Source: K189A clade bacterium
GTDB taxonomy: Bacteria > Pseudomonadota > Gammaproteobacteria > Pseudomonadales > Azotimanducaceae
NCBI GenBank assembly: GCA_902631405.1
Contig: CACOYI010000014.1
Coordinates: forward strand, 1-40,227
Direction: 5' to 3'
Length of the DNA: 40,227 nt
The notes beneath the pieces were generated by a model that worked only from the letters and a program-made list of their open reading frames with translations, made no database searches and was not told where the DNA came from. The first letter of the stretch is position 1, and each line of letters opens with the position of its first letter. Shown here piece by piece: positions 1-7,926 of this stretch. A program made the translations under genes and the position numbers.

Positions 1-1007
1 CCAAATAAAATAAGAACTCCCCAAGGGATTCTCTCGGCAGTGGCCCAGTCGAGGAGTTTTTGGGCTTCACCGTTTGTTTTGTCTATCTCCCCATTGGGAA
101 CAATAAAAAGAAGAATAATGGCAGTGAATGCGACCATTGCATCGTTCGTGTAGGGAAAGTCTAACCAGGCGGACCATCCCCCAAATGGACCTGTCCTTGT
201 GACCCAGCAAAACGCAGTCAAGGAGAAAATTATAAGAACACGTTTCTCAGCCACAGAAATGGGATCAAGCGTGGGCAGGATTATTTGAGATCGTTCCTTC
301 AGGTCGCGAGTAATCCAAAAAGCAGCAATCGGTAGCATTACTAAAATGATCGGGAGGGCCCATATCATCCATTGACCAAAGCTCACCGCTCGCCCACTAA
401 TCTCCTCGTAGACGCCCATGAAGATCATGTTGGGCGGAGTGCCGATCGGGGTCCCAATTCCGCCAATGCTAGCCGCGTAGGCTATGCCCAGAAGCAATGG
501 AGTCGATAATTTCGCCTCGTCCTCCGAAAGTTGTAAGACCGCTATAGCCACGGGCAATAGCATTAGAGTAGTAGACGTATTAGAGATCCACATGCTCAAG
601 AAAGCGCTCGCACACATAAAACCCAAAACGAGTCGTCTGGGACTCGTTCCTCCAAATAGTCGGATCATAAAAAAAGCAAGTCTGCGATGGGCCCCGCTCC
701 TCTCCAGTGAGGCTGCGATAATGAATCCGCCCAACATAAGCAGTACGAGTGGGTGTCCGTAGGCTGCTCCCAGTTCTCTTGCTGTAATGATTTCGAACGC
801 AGGAAACAGCGCCAACGGGAGCAGGGCCGTGACAGGTATTGGAATTGGCTCGGTGATCCACCAGATGACTACCCAAATAGTTACTGCTAGGGTGATGGCT
901 GCATTTGGCTCGACAGTTGTTTGGTATAGCAGTACGCCAACGAGAAGACCAGCGGTGGGCCCCAAAGTTAAAGCGAGAGTTCTTAGATTAAGTTGAGTGC
1001 TCGGCAT
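1..1007 (-). CDS. SLC13/DASS-family sodium-coupled anion (dicarboxylate/sulfate) symporter, C-terminus cut off by window edge
   Basis: Reading the minus strand from the ATG at 1007 gives 335 codons with no stop before the window edge. The protein is strongly hydrophobic with many membrane segments. It carries the hallmarks of the divalent anion:sodium symporter family: an SNT motif followed by TT (about residues 142-147) and a GIGTPIGTPPN loop (about 183-193), which together form the substrate/sodium site in this family. The early segment ITEPIPIPVTALLP (about 51-64) is also typical. Family members are usually about 450-500 residues, so roughly the last third, including the second SNT motif, is off the window. 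It would import C4-dicarboxylates, citrate or sulfate across the inner membrane; the substrate cannot be read from the sequence. It is divergent from sbcB, with only 19 bases between the two start codons. Confidence 0.9.
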   Translation of the reverse strand, partial: MPSTQLNLRTLALTLGPTAGLLVGVLLYQTTVEPNAAITLAVTIWVVIWWITEPIPIPVTALLPLALFPAFEIITARELGAAYGHPLVLLMLGGFIIAASLERSGAHRRLAFFMIRLFGGTSPRRLVLGFMCASAFLSMWISNTSTTLMLLPVAIAVLQLSEDEAKLSTPLLLGIAYAASIGGIGTPIGTPPNMIFMGVYEEISGRAVSFGQWMIWALPIILVMLPIAAFWITRDLKERSQIILPTLDPISVAEKRVLIIFSLTAFCWVTRTGPFGGWSAWLDFPYTNDAMVAFTAIILLFIVPNGEIDKTNGEAQKLLDWATAERIPWGVLILF

Positions 1008-1026
1008 CTGATTTAGGTTAACCAAG

Positions 1027-2463
1027 ATGAGTGAGAGTTTCTATTGGTACGATCTTGAGACTACGGGAACCAATCCAAAGTGGGATCGCATTATTCAGTT
1101 TGCGGGAGTAAGAACTGATACTGAGTTGAATATAATAGATGACCCAAAAGCCTTCTATGTTCGACTATCTGACGATGTCCTGCCTAATCCTGAAGCATCA
1201 CTAGTTACAGGCATTTCGCCTAGCACTCTTCAAAATGAAGGGGTGTTCGAAAAAGCTGGCCTGGATGCGATCTTCGAAGAACTGTCAGTGCCGGGCACTT
1301 GCACGGTTGGTTACAATAACCTTAGGTTTGATGATGAGTTTCTACGTTACGGGTTTTTCAGGAATTTTGTTGAGCCATACGCGAGAGAATGGAAAAACGG
1401 CAACTCTCGTTTTGACGTTTTTGAACTGGTGCGAGCCGCTGGTGCTTTGAGAAGAGAGGGCATTAATTGGCCATTGAATGATGATGGGACGATCAGCTAT
1501 CGCCTAGAAGCCATAACGCAGCTGAATAACATAGATCATGGAAATGCCCACGACGCGCTCTCAGACGTTTTTGCGACTATTGGTTTGGCGAGGCTTATTC
1601 GACGAGAGCAGCCTCGGCTTTTTGATTATTACTTGAGTTTGCGAGACAAGAGAAGAGTTAAGAGGCTTCTCGAGCCTTTCGGACAGACGCCAGTAGTTTT
1701 TGTCAGTGCTCTTAACTCTCGAGAGAAATTTAGTGTAGCGCCCGTGTTAGCCGTCGGATTAAACCCGCTCAATTCAAATTCAGTCATTGCGGTGGATCTA
1801 AGCTTAGATATTGATCCGCTATTAGAAGCGACTTCGGAAGAAATTCGACATAATTTATTAACCGCATCAAAAGAGGATAGGTATCCGATAAGAGATATCC
1901 GCCTAAACAAGTGTCCCTTTGTGGTAACTAAAGAAGTGGTTACTCAAAAGATTAATCACTACCTCAAAATTGATTGGGAGGAAGTAGAAAACAGACGCGT
2001 AAAACTTCAAAACGACTGGTTTTCAGAGAACTTGTTGTCAGCTTTTTCAGTCCATCCACCTATGAGAGAAGAGGATCCCGACGCCTCTCTGTATGACGGG
2101 TTCTTGAGTGATCAAGATGTTGCGAAAATGGAACCTTTCAACGAAGCGATTAAAGAAAATCGTTGGCTAGATACTCAATTCACGGAATCTCGCTTGAATA
2201 GTTTGGCCTCTAGATTGAAAGCGAGATCTTTTCCGCATTGTATGTCTAAGTCAGAGCAACGCAATTGGGGTAATTTTGTAAGGAAAAAATTAACGTCTGA
2301 CGGCCCTTGGCTGGGTATCGACGAATATTTTGAGAAAATAGGTGAATTGTCTAAAAATGCGCTCGATAGGCCCAATACATCAGACCATTTGATCCTGGAA
2401 GATTTAATGAAGCATGGTCGAAAGCTAGCTTCGAGATATCAAATTGATTTGGATAAGGCTTAG
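1027..2463 (+). CDS. sbcB: Exodeoxyribonuclease I
   Basis: The 478-residue protein matches E. coli ExoI (475 residues) along its whole length. ExoI is the 3'-to-5' single-strand DNA exonuclease that acts in recombination and mismatch repair and binds the SSB C-terminus. The DEDDh exonuclease core is intact: DLETTG at residues 9-14 (motif I, D9/E11), GYNNLRFDDEF at about 95-105 (motif II) and HGNAHDALSD at 171-180 (motif III, with H175 and D180). The following SH3-like and helical domains also show family segments, such as QPRLFDYY and LYDGFLSDQD. The start is fixed because DLETTG lies so close to the N-terminus, although the upstream sequence has only a weak ribosome site. The next gene begins two bases after the stop, so the ABC transporter genes may be read on from here. 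Confidence 0.95.
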   Translation: MSESFYWYDLETTGTNPKWDRIIQFAGVRTDTELNIIDDPKAFYVRLSDDVLPNPEASLVTGISPSTLQNEGVFEKAGLDAIFEELSVPGTCTVGYNNLRFDDEFLRYGFFRNFVEPYAREWKNGNSRFDVFELVRAAGALRREGINWPLNDDGTISYRLEAITQLNNIDHGNAHDALSDVFATIGLARLIRREQPRLFDYYLSLRDKRRVKRLLEPFGQTPVVFVSALNSREKFSVAPVLAVGLNPLNSNSVIAVDLSLDIDPLLEATSEEIRHNLLTASKEDRYPIRDIRLNKCPFVVTKEVVTQKINHYLKIDWEEVENRRVKLQNDWFSENLLSAFSVHPPMREEDPDASLYDGFLSDQDVAKMEPFNEAIKENRWLDTQFTESRLNSLASRLKARSFPHCMSKSEQRNWGNFVRKKLTSDGPWLGIDEYFEKIGELSKNALDRPNTSDHLILEDLMKHGRKLASRYQIDLDKA

Positions 2464-2465
2464 CC

Positions 2466-3197
2466 ATGGTTGCGCCGATAATCACTTTTACTAACGTATC
2501 AAAACGATACGGCGATACCGTTGTCTTATCAGAGATTGAGCTCGAAATTCCCAACGAGCAAACAACGGTCATCGTGGGTCAAAGTGGTAGTGGCAAGACG
2601 ACGTTGCTCAGAATGGTGAACGGTCTGATAAAGCCAGACTCAGGAAGACTGGAGGTTTTTGGCGATCTCGTCCCCGAGGAAAATATCGAAAACTTCCGTC
2701 GGAAGATAGGTTACGCCTTACAGGGAGCTGGTCTGTTTCCACACGTCTCTGTCAAAGAGAACATTGTGCTGATCGCCCGTTTGGTGGGATGGAGCTCTCA
2801 AGATTTAGACGAAAGGTTTGAAATGCTGATGCGTCAGATGGAGCTACCATTAGATCTGTCAGACAGAATCCCCAATGAATTATCAGGGGGTCAGCAACAG
2901 AGAGTTGGATTATGTCGAGCTTTAATGTTGAAACCAAAACTATTACTGCTCGATGAGCCATTCTCCGCTGTTGACCCGTTAACGAGGTTAGAGCTCTATG
3001 AAGTTGTAGAGAAGCTAATTTCAAATGAAGCGGTCAGTATTGTGATGGTTTCGCACGATCTCGGTGAGGCGAAGCGATTGGGTGATCGTATGGTCGTGCT
3101 GCAAAACGGAATAATTCTTCAAAACGATCTGATTAGTAATGTGATTGGAAATCCCGCGACTCCCTATGTCGAAAGGTTGGTTCAAAGTGCGACTTAA
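2466..3197 (+). CDS. Osmoprotectant/quaternary-amine-type ABC transporter, ATP-binding subunit
   Basis: A 243-residue cytoplasmic ATPase of the OpuCA/OsmV/YehX type. It has Walker A GQSGSGKTT (about 38-46), a Q-loop in YALQGAGLF, signature LSGGQQQR (about 139-146), Walker B LLLLDEP and switch histidine SHD. It lacks the C-terminal CBS domains that extend ProV and OpuA ATPases to about 400 residues, so regulation by ionic strength through CBS domains is not expected. It starts two bases after the sbcB stop and overlaps the permease fusion gene. This is an apparently complete two-gene importer, since the next gene supplies both the binding protein and the channel. Related systems import glycine betaine, choline, carnitine or other small ammonium compounds, and ergothioneine in some bacteria. 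The ligand is not determined here. Confidence 0.88.
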   Translation: MVAPIITFTNVSKRYGDTVVLSEIELEIPNEQTTVIVGQSGSGKTTLLRMVNGLIKPDSGRLEVFGDLVPEENIENFRRKIGYALQGAGLFPHVSVKENIVLIARLVGWSSQDLDERFEMLMRQMELPLDLSDRIPNELSGGQQQRVGLCRALMLKPKLLLLDEPFSAVDPLTRLELYEVVEKLISNEAVSIVMVSHDLGEAKRLGDRMVVLQNGIILQNDLISNVIGNPATPYVERLVQSAT

Positions 3198-4701
3198 ACT
3201 CCTTCCGTTGATTTTGACTACTTTCTTTATTTTTAGCGGCCTTTCGGCAACAGAGCGCTCGATAACGATTGGTTCGAAGAACTTCGGTGAAAATTTTCTA
3301 CTAGCTGAAATCTTGGCTCTCATGTTGGAGTCTGAGGGTCTTTCTGTGGATAGAGCATTTGGTTTGGGGGGCACTCTGATTTGTTATGAAGCATTGAGAA
3401 ACGAGGAAATCGATTTGTATTTCGAATATACGGGAACTCTGAGTCGTGCTGTTTTGAATCTTGAAGAAGTAGTTTCCGAGGAGAGTCTGGCAGAGCAATT
3501 ACTTACCCAAGGGTTATTTATGATGCCTCGTCTTGGATTCAACAACACATATGCCATAGCAGTTAGACGCGAAACAGCGAATCTGCTGAAAGGTAAAACA
3601 ATTGGTGCTTTAGGAGGCCAAGAAGATTTGAAAGTTGTTTTTAGTCATGAATTTCTCGAACGCCCTGACGGATGGAATGGCTTATCGAGGCGATATGGCC
3701 TGTCTTTTTCAGTCTCAGGTATTGAGCATGGCTTGGCATATCGAGCACTGGCGGACGGTGTTATCGATGTGACGGATGCATACAGCACCGACGGGGAGCT
3801 GGAGCGATATGATCTTGTTCTTCTTAATGACAGCTTATCGTTTTTTCCTACCTACTTCGCTGTCCCTCTGGTGCGAGCCTCCTGGGCCTCAGATAAAGAA
3901 AACGCCTCTATTCTCAGAGTCATAGAAAAACTAAGCGGTGAGATTGATGATGCGACTATGAGATCTCTGAATGCACAGGTTGTGTCAGAGGGCATCACCT
4001 ACCAACGGGTCGCGAGAGCCTTCGTCCTGCAAAAAGGCTTTGTCGCAGACGGAGTCATCGAAGCAGAGAAAGAAAGCGTGTTGAGGGATATCTCATCCGA
4101 TCTCAGTCGCAATCTAATTAGGCACCTGGAACTGACGGGATTGGCATTGTTCTTTGGAACATTTTTTGGCCTAGCTATTAGCCTATTTGCATACGATAAA
4201 GCAGGGATTTCCAAAATTGTTTTGAGTCTCTGCGGACTATTGCAAACAATCCCCTCGCTTGCATTGCTGGCAATCATGATTCCGATATTTGGCATTGGAT
4301 TTCTCCCTGCAGTGATCGCCCTTTTTTTGTACTCATTGCTCCCAATCGTAAGGAATTCTCTGACCGCATTGACCACTATCGACCCAGTATTGATCTCTGT
4401 CTCAGATGCCCTAGGTATGACAAAGTGGCAGCAACTGCGTTTGGTCAAGCTGCCGCTTTCCGCTCCGGCCATTTTTGCTGGAATCAGGACAGCGGCGGTC
4501 ATTAGTATTGGCACGGCGACTCTCGCTGCTTTCATAGGCGCGGGTGGCTTGGGTGATCCTATTGTTGTTGGCCTATCTCTCAGCGATATGAATTTAATAT
4601 TGCAAGGAGCAATACCCGCTGCGCTACTTGCCCTTCTGACAGAGTATTGTTTCGGTAAGGCTGAGAGTGCCGTATCCTCTCGTTACAGAAAGGTTTCATA
4701 G
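3166..4701 (+). CDS. Osmoprotectant-type ABC importer, substrate-binding protein fused to permease (binding domain first)
   Basis: A single 511-residue polypeptide. A signal-like N-terminus (basic stretch, hydrophobic LLPLILTTFFIFSGLSA) is followed by an OpuAC/YehZ-type substrate-binding domain (about residues 20-280: ITIGSKNF, GLGGTLICYEALRNEEIDLY, YTGTLSR). A five-helix permease domain fills about 310-500, with an EAA-type coupling loop near DALGMTKWQQLRLVKLPLSAP. If the binding domain is outside, five helices put the EAA loop and the basic C-terminus in the cytoplasm, which is consistent. The better known fusions (OpuC/BusB/EgtU type) have the permease first. Start choice: the open frame reaches back to a TTG at 3145. 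I chose the ATG at 3166; a GTG at 3187 is also possible and would overlap the ATPase gene by only 11 bases. Confidence 0.85.
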   Translation: MSKGWFKVRLKLLPLILTTFFIFSGLSATERSITIGSKNFGENFLLAEILALMLESEGLSVDRAFGLGGTLICYEALRNEEIDLYFEYTGTLSRAVLNLEEVVSEESLAEQLLTQGLFMMPRLGFNNTYAIAVRRETANLLKGKTIGALGGQEDLKVVFSHEFLERPDGWNGLSRRYGLSFSVSGIEHGLAYRALADGVIDVTDAYSTDGELERYDLVLLNDSLSFFPTYFAVPLVRASWASDKENASILRVIEKLSGEIDDATMRSLNAQVVSEGITYQRVARAFVLQKGFVADGVIEAEKESVLRDISSDLSRNLIRHLELTGLALFFGTFFGLAISLFAYDKAGISKIVLSLCGLLQTIPSLALLAIMIPIFGIGFLPAVIALFLYSLLPIVRNSLTALTTIDPVLISVSDALGMTKWQQLRLVKLPLSAPAIFAGIRTAAVISIGTATLAAFIGAGGLGDPIVVGLSLSDMNLILQGAIPAALLALLTEYCFGKAESAVSSRYRKVS

Positions 4702-4710
4702 GAGGGCTCT

Positions 4711-5469
4711 TTGCAACCGTTACAAAGGGGAAACATCCGCCTCGCGGCTACGGTCATGTTGGTTCGAGATAGCTACGAGGGTTTGCAGGTGTACATGATA
4801 AAGAGGCCCGGTAGAGGGGATTTTCCTGATCTTCATGTTTTTCCGGGTGGTAAATTAGAGGAGAACGATTGGAATCCAGATCTGTGCAAGGGGTTATCCG
4901 ATGAAGATGCTAGCGGCTTCATGGGAATTGAATCGGGAGGGCTGCGGTATTGGTTCTGTGTCGCGAGAGAGTGCTTCGAGGAATGCGGTGTGTTATTGGC
5001 GACGACTGCGGATGGGCAATTTCTCACCTCAGATAAACGATTAGAGTTAGCATCAAAGGGTAGACAAGAGCTTTTGGCGGGTACGCTAGATTGGGCTGTT
5101 TTTTTAGAATCGAATGACTTAGTAATTATGACGGACCGACTAGTCTATTTTAGCCATTGGATAACTCCAGAAGCAGCACCGAGAAGATTTGACACTCGAT
5201 TCTTTCTTGCTGCGATGCCTGAAGCTCAAAAGGCATTAGCTGATACATCGGAGACAGCGGACGATGGTCAATGGATAAAACCACAGTCAGCGTTGAATCT
5301 TTATAAGGAGAAAGAGTGGCTCATGATTGATCCAACTCTGCGCTCTCTGGAAGCGTTAGTTGCTTTCGATAGTGTCGAGAAAGCAATCTCCGGTGTAAGG
5401 GCTGCTGAGCACGTAATTCCCTGGACTAAAGACTTAGGACGGCAAGGTATGCAGCCGCGCTATTCTTGA
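4711..5469 (+). CDS. Nudix hydrolase, NUDT19-like with split Nudix box
   Basis: A 252-residue Nudix protein. The Nudix box is interrupted: FPGGKLEEND (about 46-55) is separated by about 30 residues from ARECFEECGVLL (about 90-101), which carries the metal-binding REXXEE part. This insertion is characteristic of the NUDT19/RP2-like branch, whose studied members hydrolyse CoA and acyl-CoA; that activity here is inference. The start is a TTG with a strong GGAGGG at 4701-4706 that overlaps the stop of the previous gene, so it is probably coupled to the transporter. No ATG occurs before the first strand of the Nudix fold (ATVMLV), so the TTG is needed. Two Nudix genes lie side by side here, with an SDR after them. 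Confidence 0.85.
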   Translation: MQPLQRGNIRLAATVMLVRDSYEGLQVYMIKRPGRGDFPDLHVFPGGKLEENDWNPDLCKGLSDEDASGFMGIESGGLRYWFCVARECFEECGVLLATTADGQFLTSDKRLELASKGRQELLAGTLDWAVFLESNDLVIMTDRLVYFSHWITPEAAPRRFDTRFFLAAMPEAQKALADTSETADDGQWIKPQSALNLYKEKEWLMIDPTLRSLEALVAFDSVEKAISGVRAAEHVIPWTKDLGRQGMQPRYS

Positions 5470-5495
5470 CCGTGATTATGTGAGGGTAGGAAGCT

Positions 5496-6059
5496 ATGGA
5501 GAAATTTGAGGAACTGAATTGGGAATTGCAAGGATCAGAATATCAGGATGCTGATTTAATTCTTTTCGATAAGCGCATAGATAAACGAAAGAATCCTCGA
5601 ACACAAAAAGTGCTGGACCGCTTGGTCCTTGAGTCGGTCGACTGGGTCAACGTCGTAGCTTTAGATTCAGAGAATCGATCATTGATGGTGCGACAATTTC
5701 GGTTTGGTGTCGGGTACGTGACTCTAGAGACTCCTGGGGGAATGGTTGATCCGGGAGAACAATCTCTTGACTCAGCTAAACGAGAGCTGTTGGAGGAGAC
5801 TGGCTTTGCGAGCGATGAATGGTCTTATTTGGGTGCAGTCGAACCAAATCCTGCTTTCCATAATCACCTTTGCCACCACTGGTTGGCAAAAAACATCTAT
5901 AAAAAAGGGGCTCAGTTATTAGGTGAAGGGGAGGCAATTCAAATCGAGTTTCTATCTCAGAAAGAGATCACGACCGCGGTTCAGGGCGGGGAATTGAAGC
6001 ACGCGTTGGCGCTCTCCGCACTCTCCAGAGTTTTCAATCTTTGGGAGGAAAAAGTCTGA
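5496..6059 (+). CDS. Nudix hydrolase, ADP-ribose pyrophosphatase-like
   Basis: A 187-residue protein with an uninterrupted canonical Nudix box: G-x5-E-x7-RE-x2-EE-x-G, reading GMVDPGEQ then AKRELLEETGF (about residues 86-108). The N-terminal beta region and the ETPGGMVDPGE context resemble the ADP-ribose/nucleoside-diphosphate-sugar pyrophosphatase group (NudF/NUDT5-like). These enzymes cleave ADP-ribose or similar X-linked nucleoside diphosphates. The exact substrate is not readable. It starts 26 bases after the first Nudix gene, behind an AGGGTAGGA-like ribosome site. The neighbouring SDR could share the operon. Confidence 0.85.
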   Translation: MEKFEELNWELQGSEYQDADLILFDKRIDKRKNPRTQKVLDRLVLESVDWVNVVALDSENRSLMVRQFRFGVGYVTLETPGGMVDPGEQSLDSAKRELLEETGFASDEWSYLGAVEPNPAFHNHLCHHWLAKNIYKKGAQLLGEGEAIQIEFLSQKEITTAVQGGELKHALALSALSRVFNLWEEKV

Positions 6060-6105
6060 CGAGGTCGCAAGGGTTGATAGATTGTTAAAAACAGAAGGTC
6101 AGTGA

Positions 6106-6867
6106 ATGAGATTATCCGGAAAGGTCGCCGTGATTACGGGTGCTGCAGGAGGCATAGGAAAAGCTGTCGCGCATAGATTTGTTAGTGAGGGGGCTAAGGT
6201 TGTTCTCTCTGATAATGATGTTGAAGGTCTAAGAAAGGTCGGTGAAGAGTTTGAACATGAAACCTGCTCTTGTATACCCGGTGACGTTACGCAGAAGCAA
6301 CACAATGAACAATTGGCGAGAGAAGCAATTGATAAATTTGGGGCGCTGGACATTTTCGTCGCAAATGCCGGTGTTGAGGGGCGTGTCTCAAGTATCCTAG
6401 AGTCTTCTGAAGAAGAATTTGAACGGCTGATGGCAGTCAATGTAAAGGGCCCCTGGCTGGGATTGAAGTCGGTAATACCCGCTATGCTCGAACAAAACGG
6501 TGGTAGCATCATAATTACTTCAAGCATTGCAGGTGTAATGGGAGCGCCGAGCTTGGCTCCTTATTCGATGAGCAAACATGCAGTGATCGGATTGATGAAG
6601 TCTGCGGCCAAAGAATTTGGTTCGCAGAACATTCGAGTTAACACCGTAAATCCTGGGTTTATTAATACTCGGATGATGAGATCCATCGAGCAGGGAATGA
6701 ATCCGGAAAAACCCTCAGACGCCAAAGATGCTATGACGCAAAGAGTACCTATGCAGCGCTATGGAGAACCGAGCGACGTGGCGGCACTAATCCTCTTTCT
6801 TGCCAGCGATGAGAGTTGCTTTATTACCGGAGCCAACTACCTTTTGGATGGTGGTAGCAGGGCTTAA
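6106..6867 (+). CDS. SDR-family NAD(P)-dependent oxidoreductase
   Basis: A 253-residue classical short-chain dehydrogenase. It has the nucleotide-binding motif TGAAGGIG (about 12-19), ANAG (about 86-89), a catalytic Ser in ITSSIAG, YSMSK (Tyr/Lys pair, about 152-156), PGFINT, and the C-terminal GANYLLDGG typical of FabG-like SDRs. Asp at the end of the second strand (LSDND) suggests NAD rather than NADP preference; this is inference. The substrate is unknown; the nearby Nudix and acyl-CoA genes do not settle it. About 100 bases without a clear terminator separate it from purC. Confidence 0.88.
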   Translation: MRLSGKVAVITGAAGGIGKAVAHRFVSEGAKVVLSDNDVEGLRKVGEEFEHETCSCIPGDVTQKQHNEQLAREAIDKFGALDIFVANAGVEGRVSSILESSEEEFERLMAVNVKGPWLGLKSVIPAMLEQNGGSIIITSSIAGVMGAPSLAPYSMSKHAVIGLMKSAAKEFGSQNIRVNTVNPGFINTRMMRSIEQGMNPEKPSDAKDAMTQRVPMQRYGEPSDVAALILFLASDESCFITGANYLLDGGSRA

Positions 6868-6970
6868 TCAGGACTCTAGGTTTGTTGTGCATAAAATAGT
6901 TCTTGGTTAAATTTGACGGGTCCGCCTTGGTGTAATTTGCGCCAGAGATCTATCTAATTAAGGAGATGTC

Positions 6971-7897
6971 TTGAATTCCGAAGCAGTACTTTCAACAGAT
7001 TTAAACCTTCCAAATAAACGATCTGGCAAAGTCAGGGACCTCTACGATGTTGAGCTCTCCAGCGGATCATCAGCCCTTCTTATTATAGCGACTGACAGAG
7101 TCAGCGCTTTTGATGTGGTGATGGAAAACGGGCTGCCGGGTAAAGGGATTGTGTTAACGCAGATATCGAATTTCTGGTTCGAATTCTTTGCCGGTAAGGT
7201 TCCGCATCATCTGATCAGCACTGACGTAAGAGATGTTCCAGGGTTGTCTGAGCAAGAGCGGCAAGCGTTGAAAGGTCGGATCATGTTATGCAAGAAGACG
7301 GAGGTCGTGCCAATCGAGTGTATAGCAAGGGGTTATATAACGGGAAGCGGTTGGAGGGACTATCAAAAAACCGGTCGAGTTTGTGGTATCGATCTTCCTC
7401 AGGGACTTCAGAATAGCGATAGACTAACAGATACCCTTTTCACTCCCTCAACAAAGGCTACCGATGGTCATGATGAAAATATTAGCTTTGATCAGGGTGT
7501 TGATTTAGTGGGACGAGATATGATGGATTGGTTGGAGAGGTCGACTCTCAGTCTTTATGACGAGGCTCGTGATTACGCCGCAAGCCGAGGCATCATACTC
7601 GCGGATACCAAGTTTGAGTTTGGTCAAGTTGACGGTCAGGGGGATCCAATCCTGATAGATGAGATATTTACGCCCGACAGTTCCCGCTTTTGGCCGGCAG
7701 AAGAGTGGCAGCCAGGGAGAGAGCAAAATAGCTTTGATAAACAAATCGTAAGAAATTATCTGGAAACAGTTGTTTCTGATGGAAAGTGGGACAAAACGCC
7801 GCCTGGGCCTGCTCTACCTGAAGATGTCGTCGAGAGAAGCATCGCCAGGTACCTCGAAGCCCATAAATTACTAACCGGGAGCGATATCTCGATCTAA
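6971..7897 (+). CDS. purC: Phosphoribosylaminoimidazole-succinocarboxamide (SAICAR) synthase
   Basis: A 308-residue SAICAR synthase, which ligates aspartate to CAIR in purine synthesis using ATP. Clear segments are SGKVRDLYDV near the N-terminus, ATDRVSAFDVVM, PIECIARGYITGSGW, FTPSTKATDGHDENI, ILADTKFEFG and DEIFTPDSSRFWP. The length is that of the yeast ADE1-like form (about 300), not the about 237-residue form of E. coli. The start is a TTG at 6971 with AAGGAG at 6960-6965, five bases away. An ATG at 6966 runs into a stop after two codons and cannot be the start. The biotin carboxylase gene follows after 29 bases. Confidence 0.95.
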   Translation: MNSEAVLSTDLNLPNKRSGKVRDLYDVELSSGSSALLIIATDRVSAFDVVMENGLPGKGIVLTQISNFWFEFFAGKVPHHLISTDVRDVPGLSEQERQALKGRIMLCKKTEVVPIECIARGYITGSGWRDYQKTGRVCGIDLPQGLQNSDRLTDTLFTPSTKATDGHDENISFDQGVDLVGRDMMDWLERSTLSLYDEARDYAASRGIILADTKFEFGQVDGQGDPILIDEIFTPDSSRFWPAEEWQPGREQNSFDKQIVRNYLETVVSDGKWDKTPPGPALPEDVVERSIARYLEAHKLLTGSDISI

Positions 7898-7926
7898 ACG
7901 GTTTAGGTCTGAGCGACATTTCGGAG

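Noticed and set aside
484-996. Open frames on the plus strand (484-762 and 787-996)
   Set aside because: They are antisense to the DASS transporter, whose minus-strand frame spans 1-1007 with clear family motifs.
6966-6974. ATG before purC
   Set aside because: It gives only two codons before a stop (ATG TCT TGA) and lies directly against the ribosome site, so TTG at 6971 is the start.
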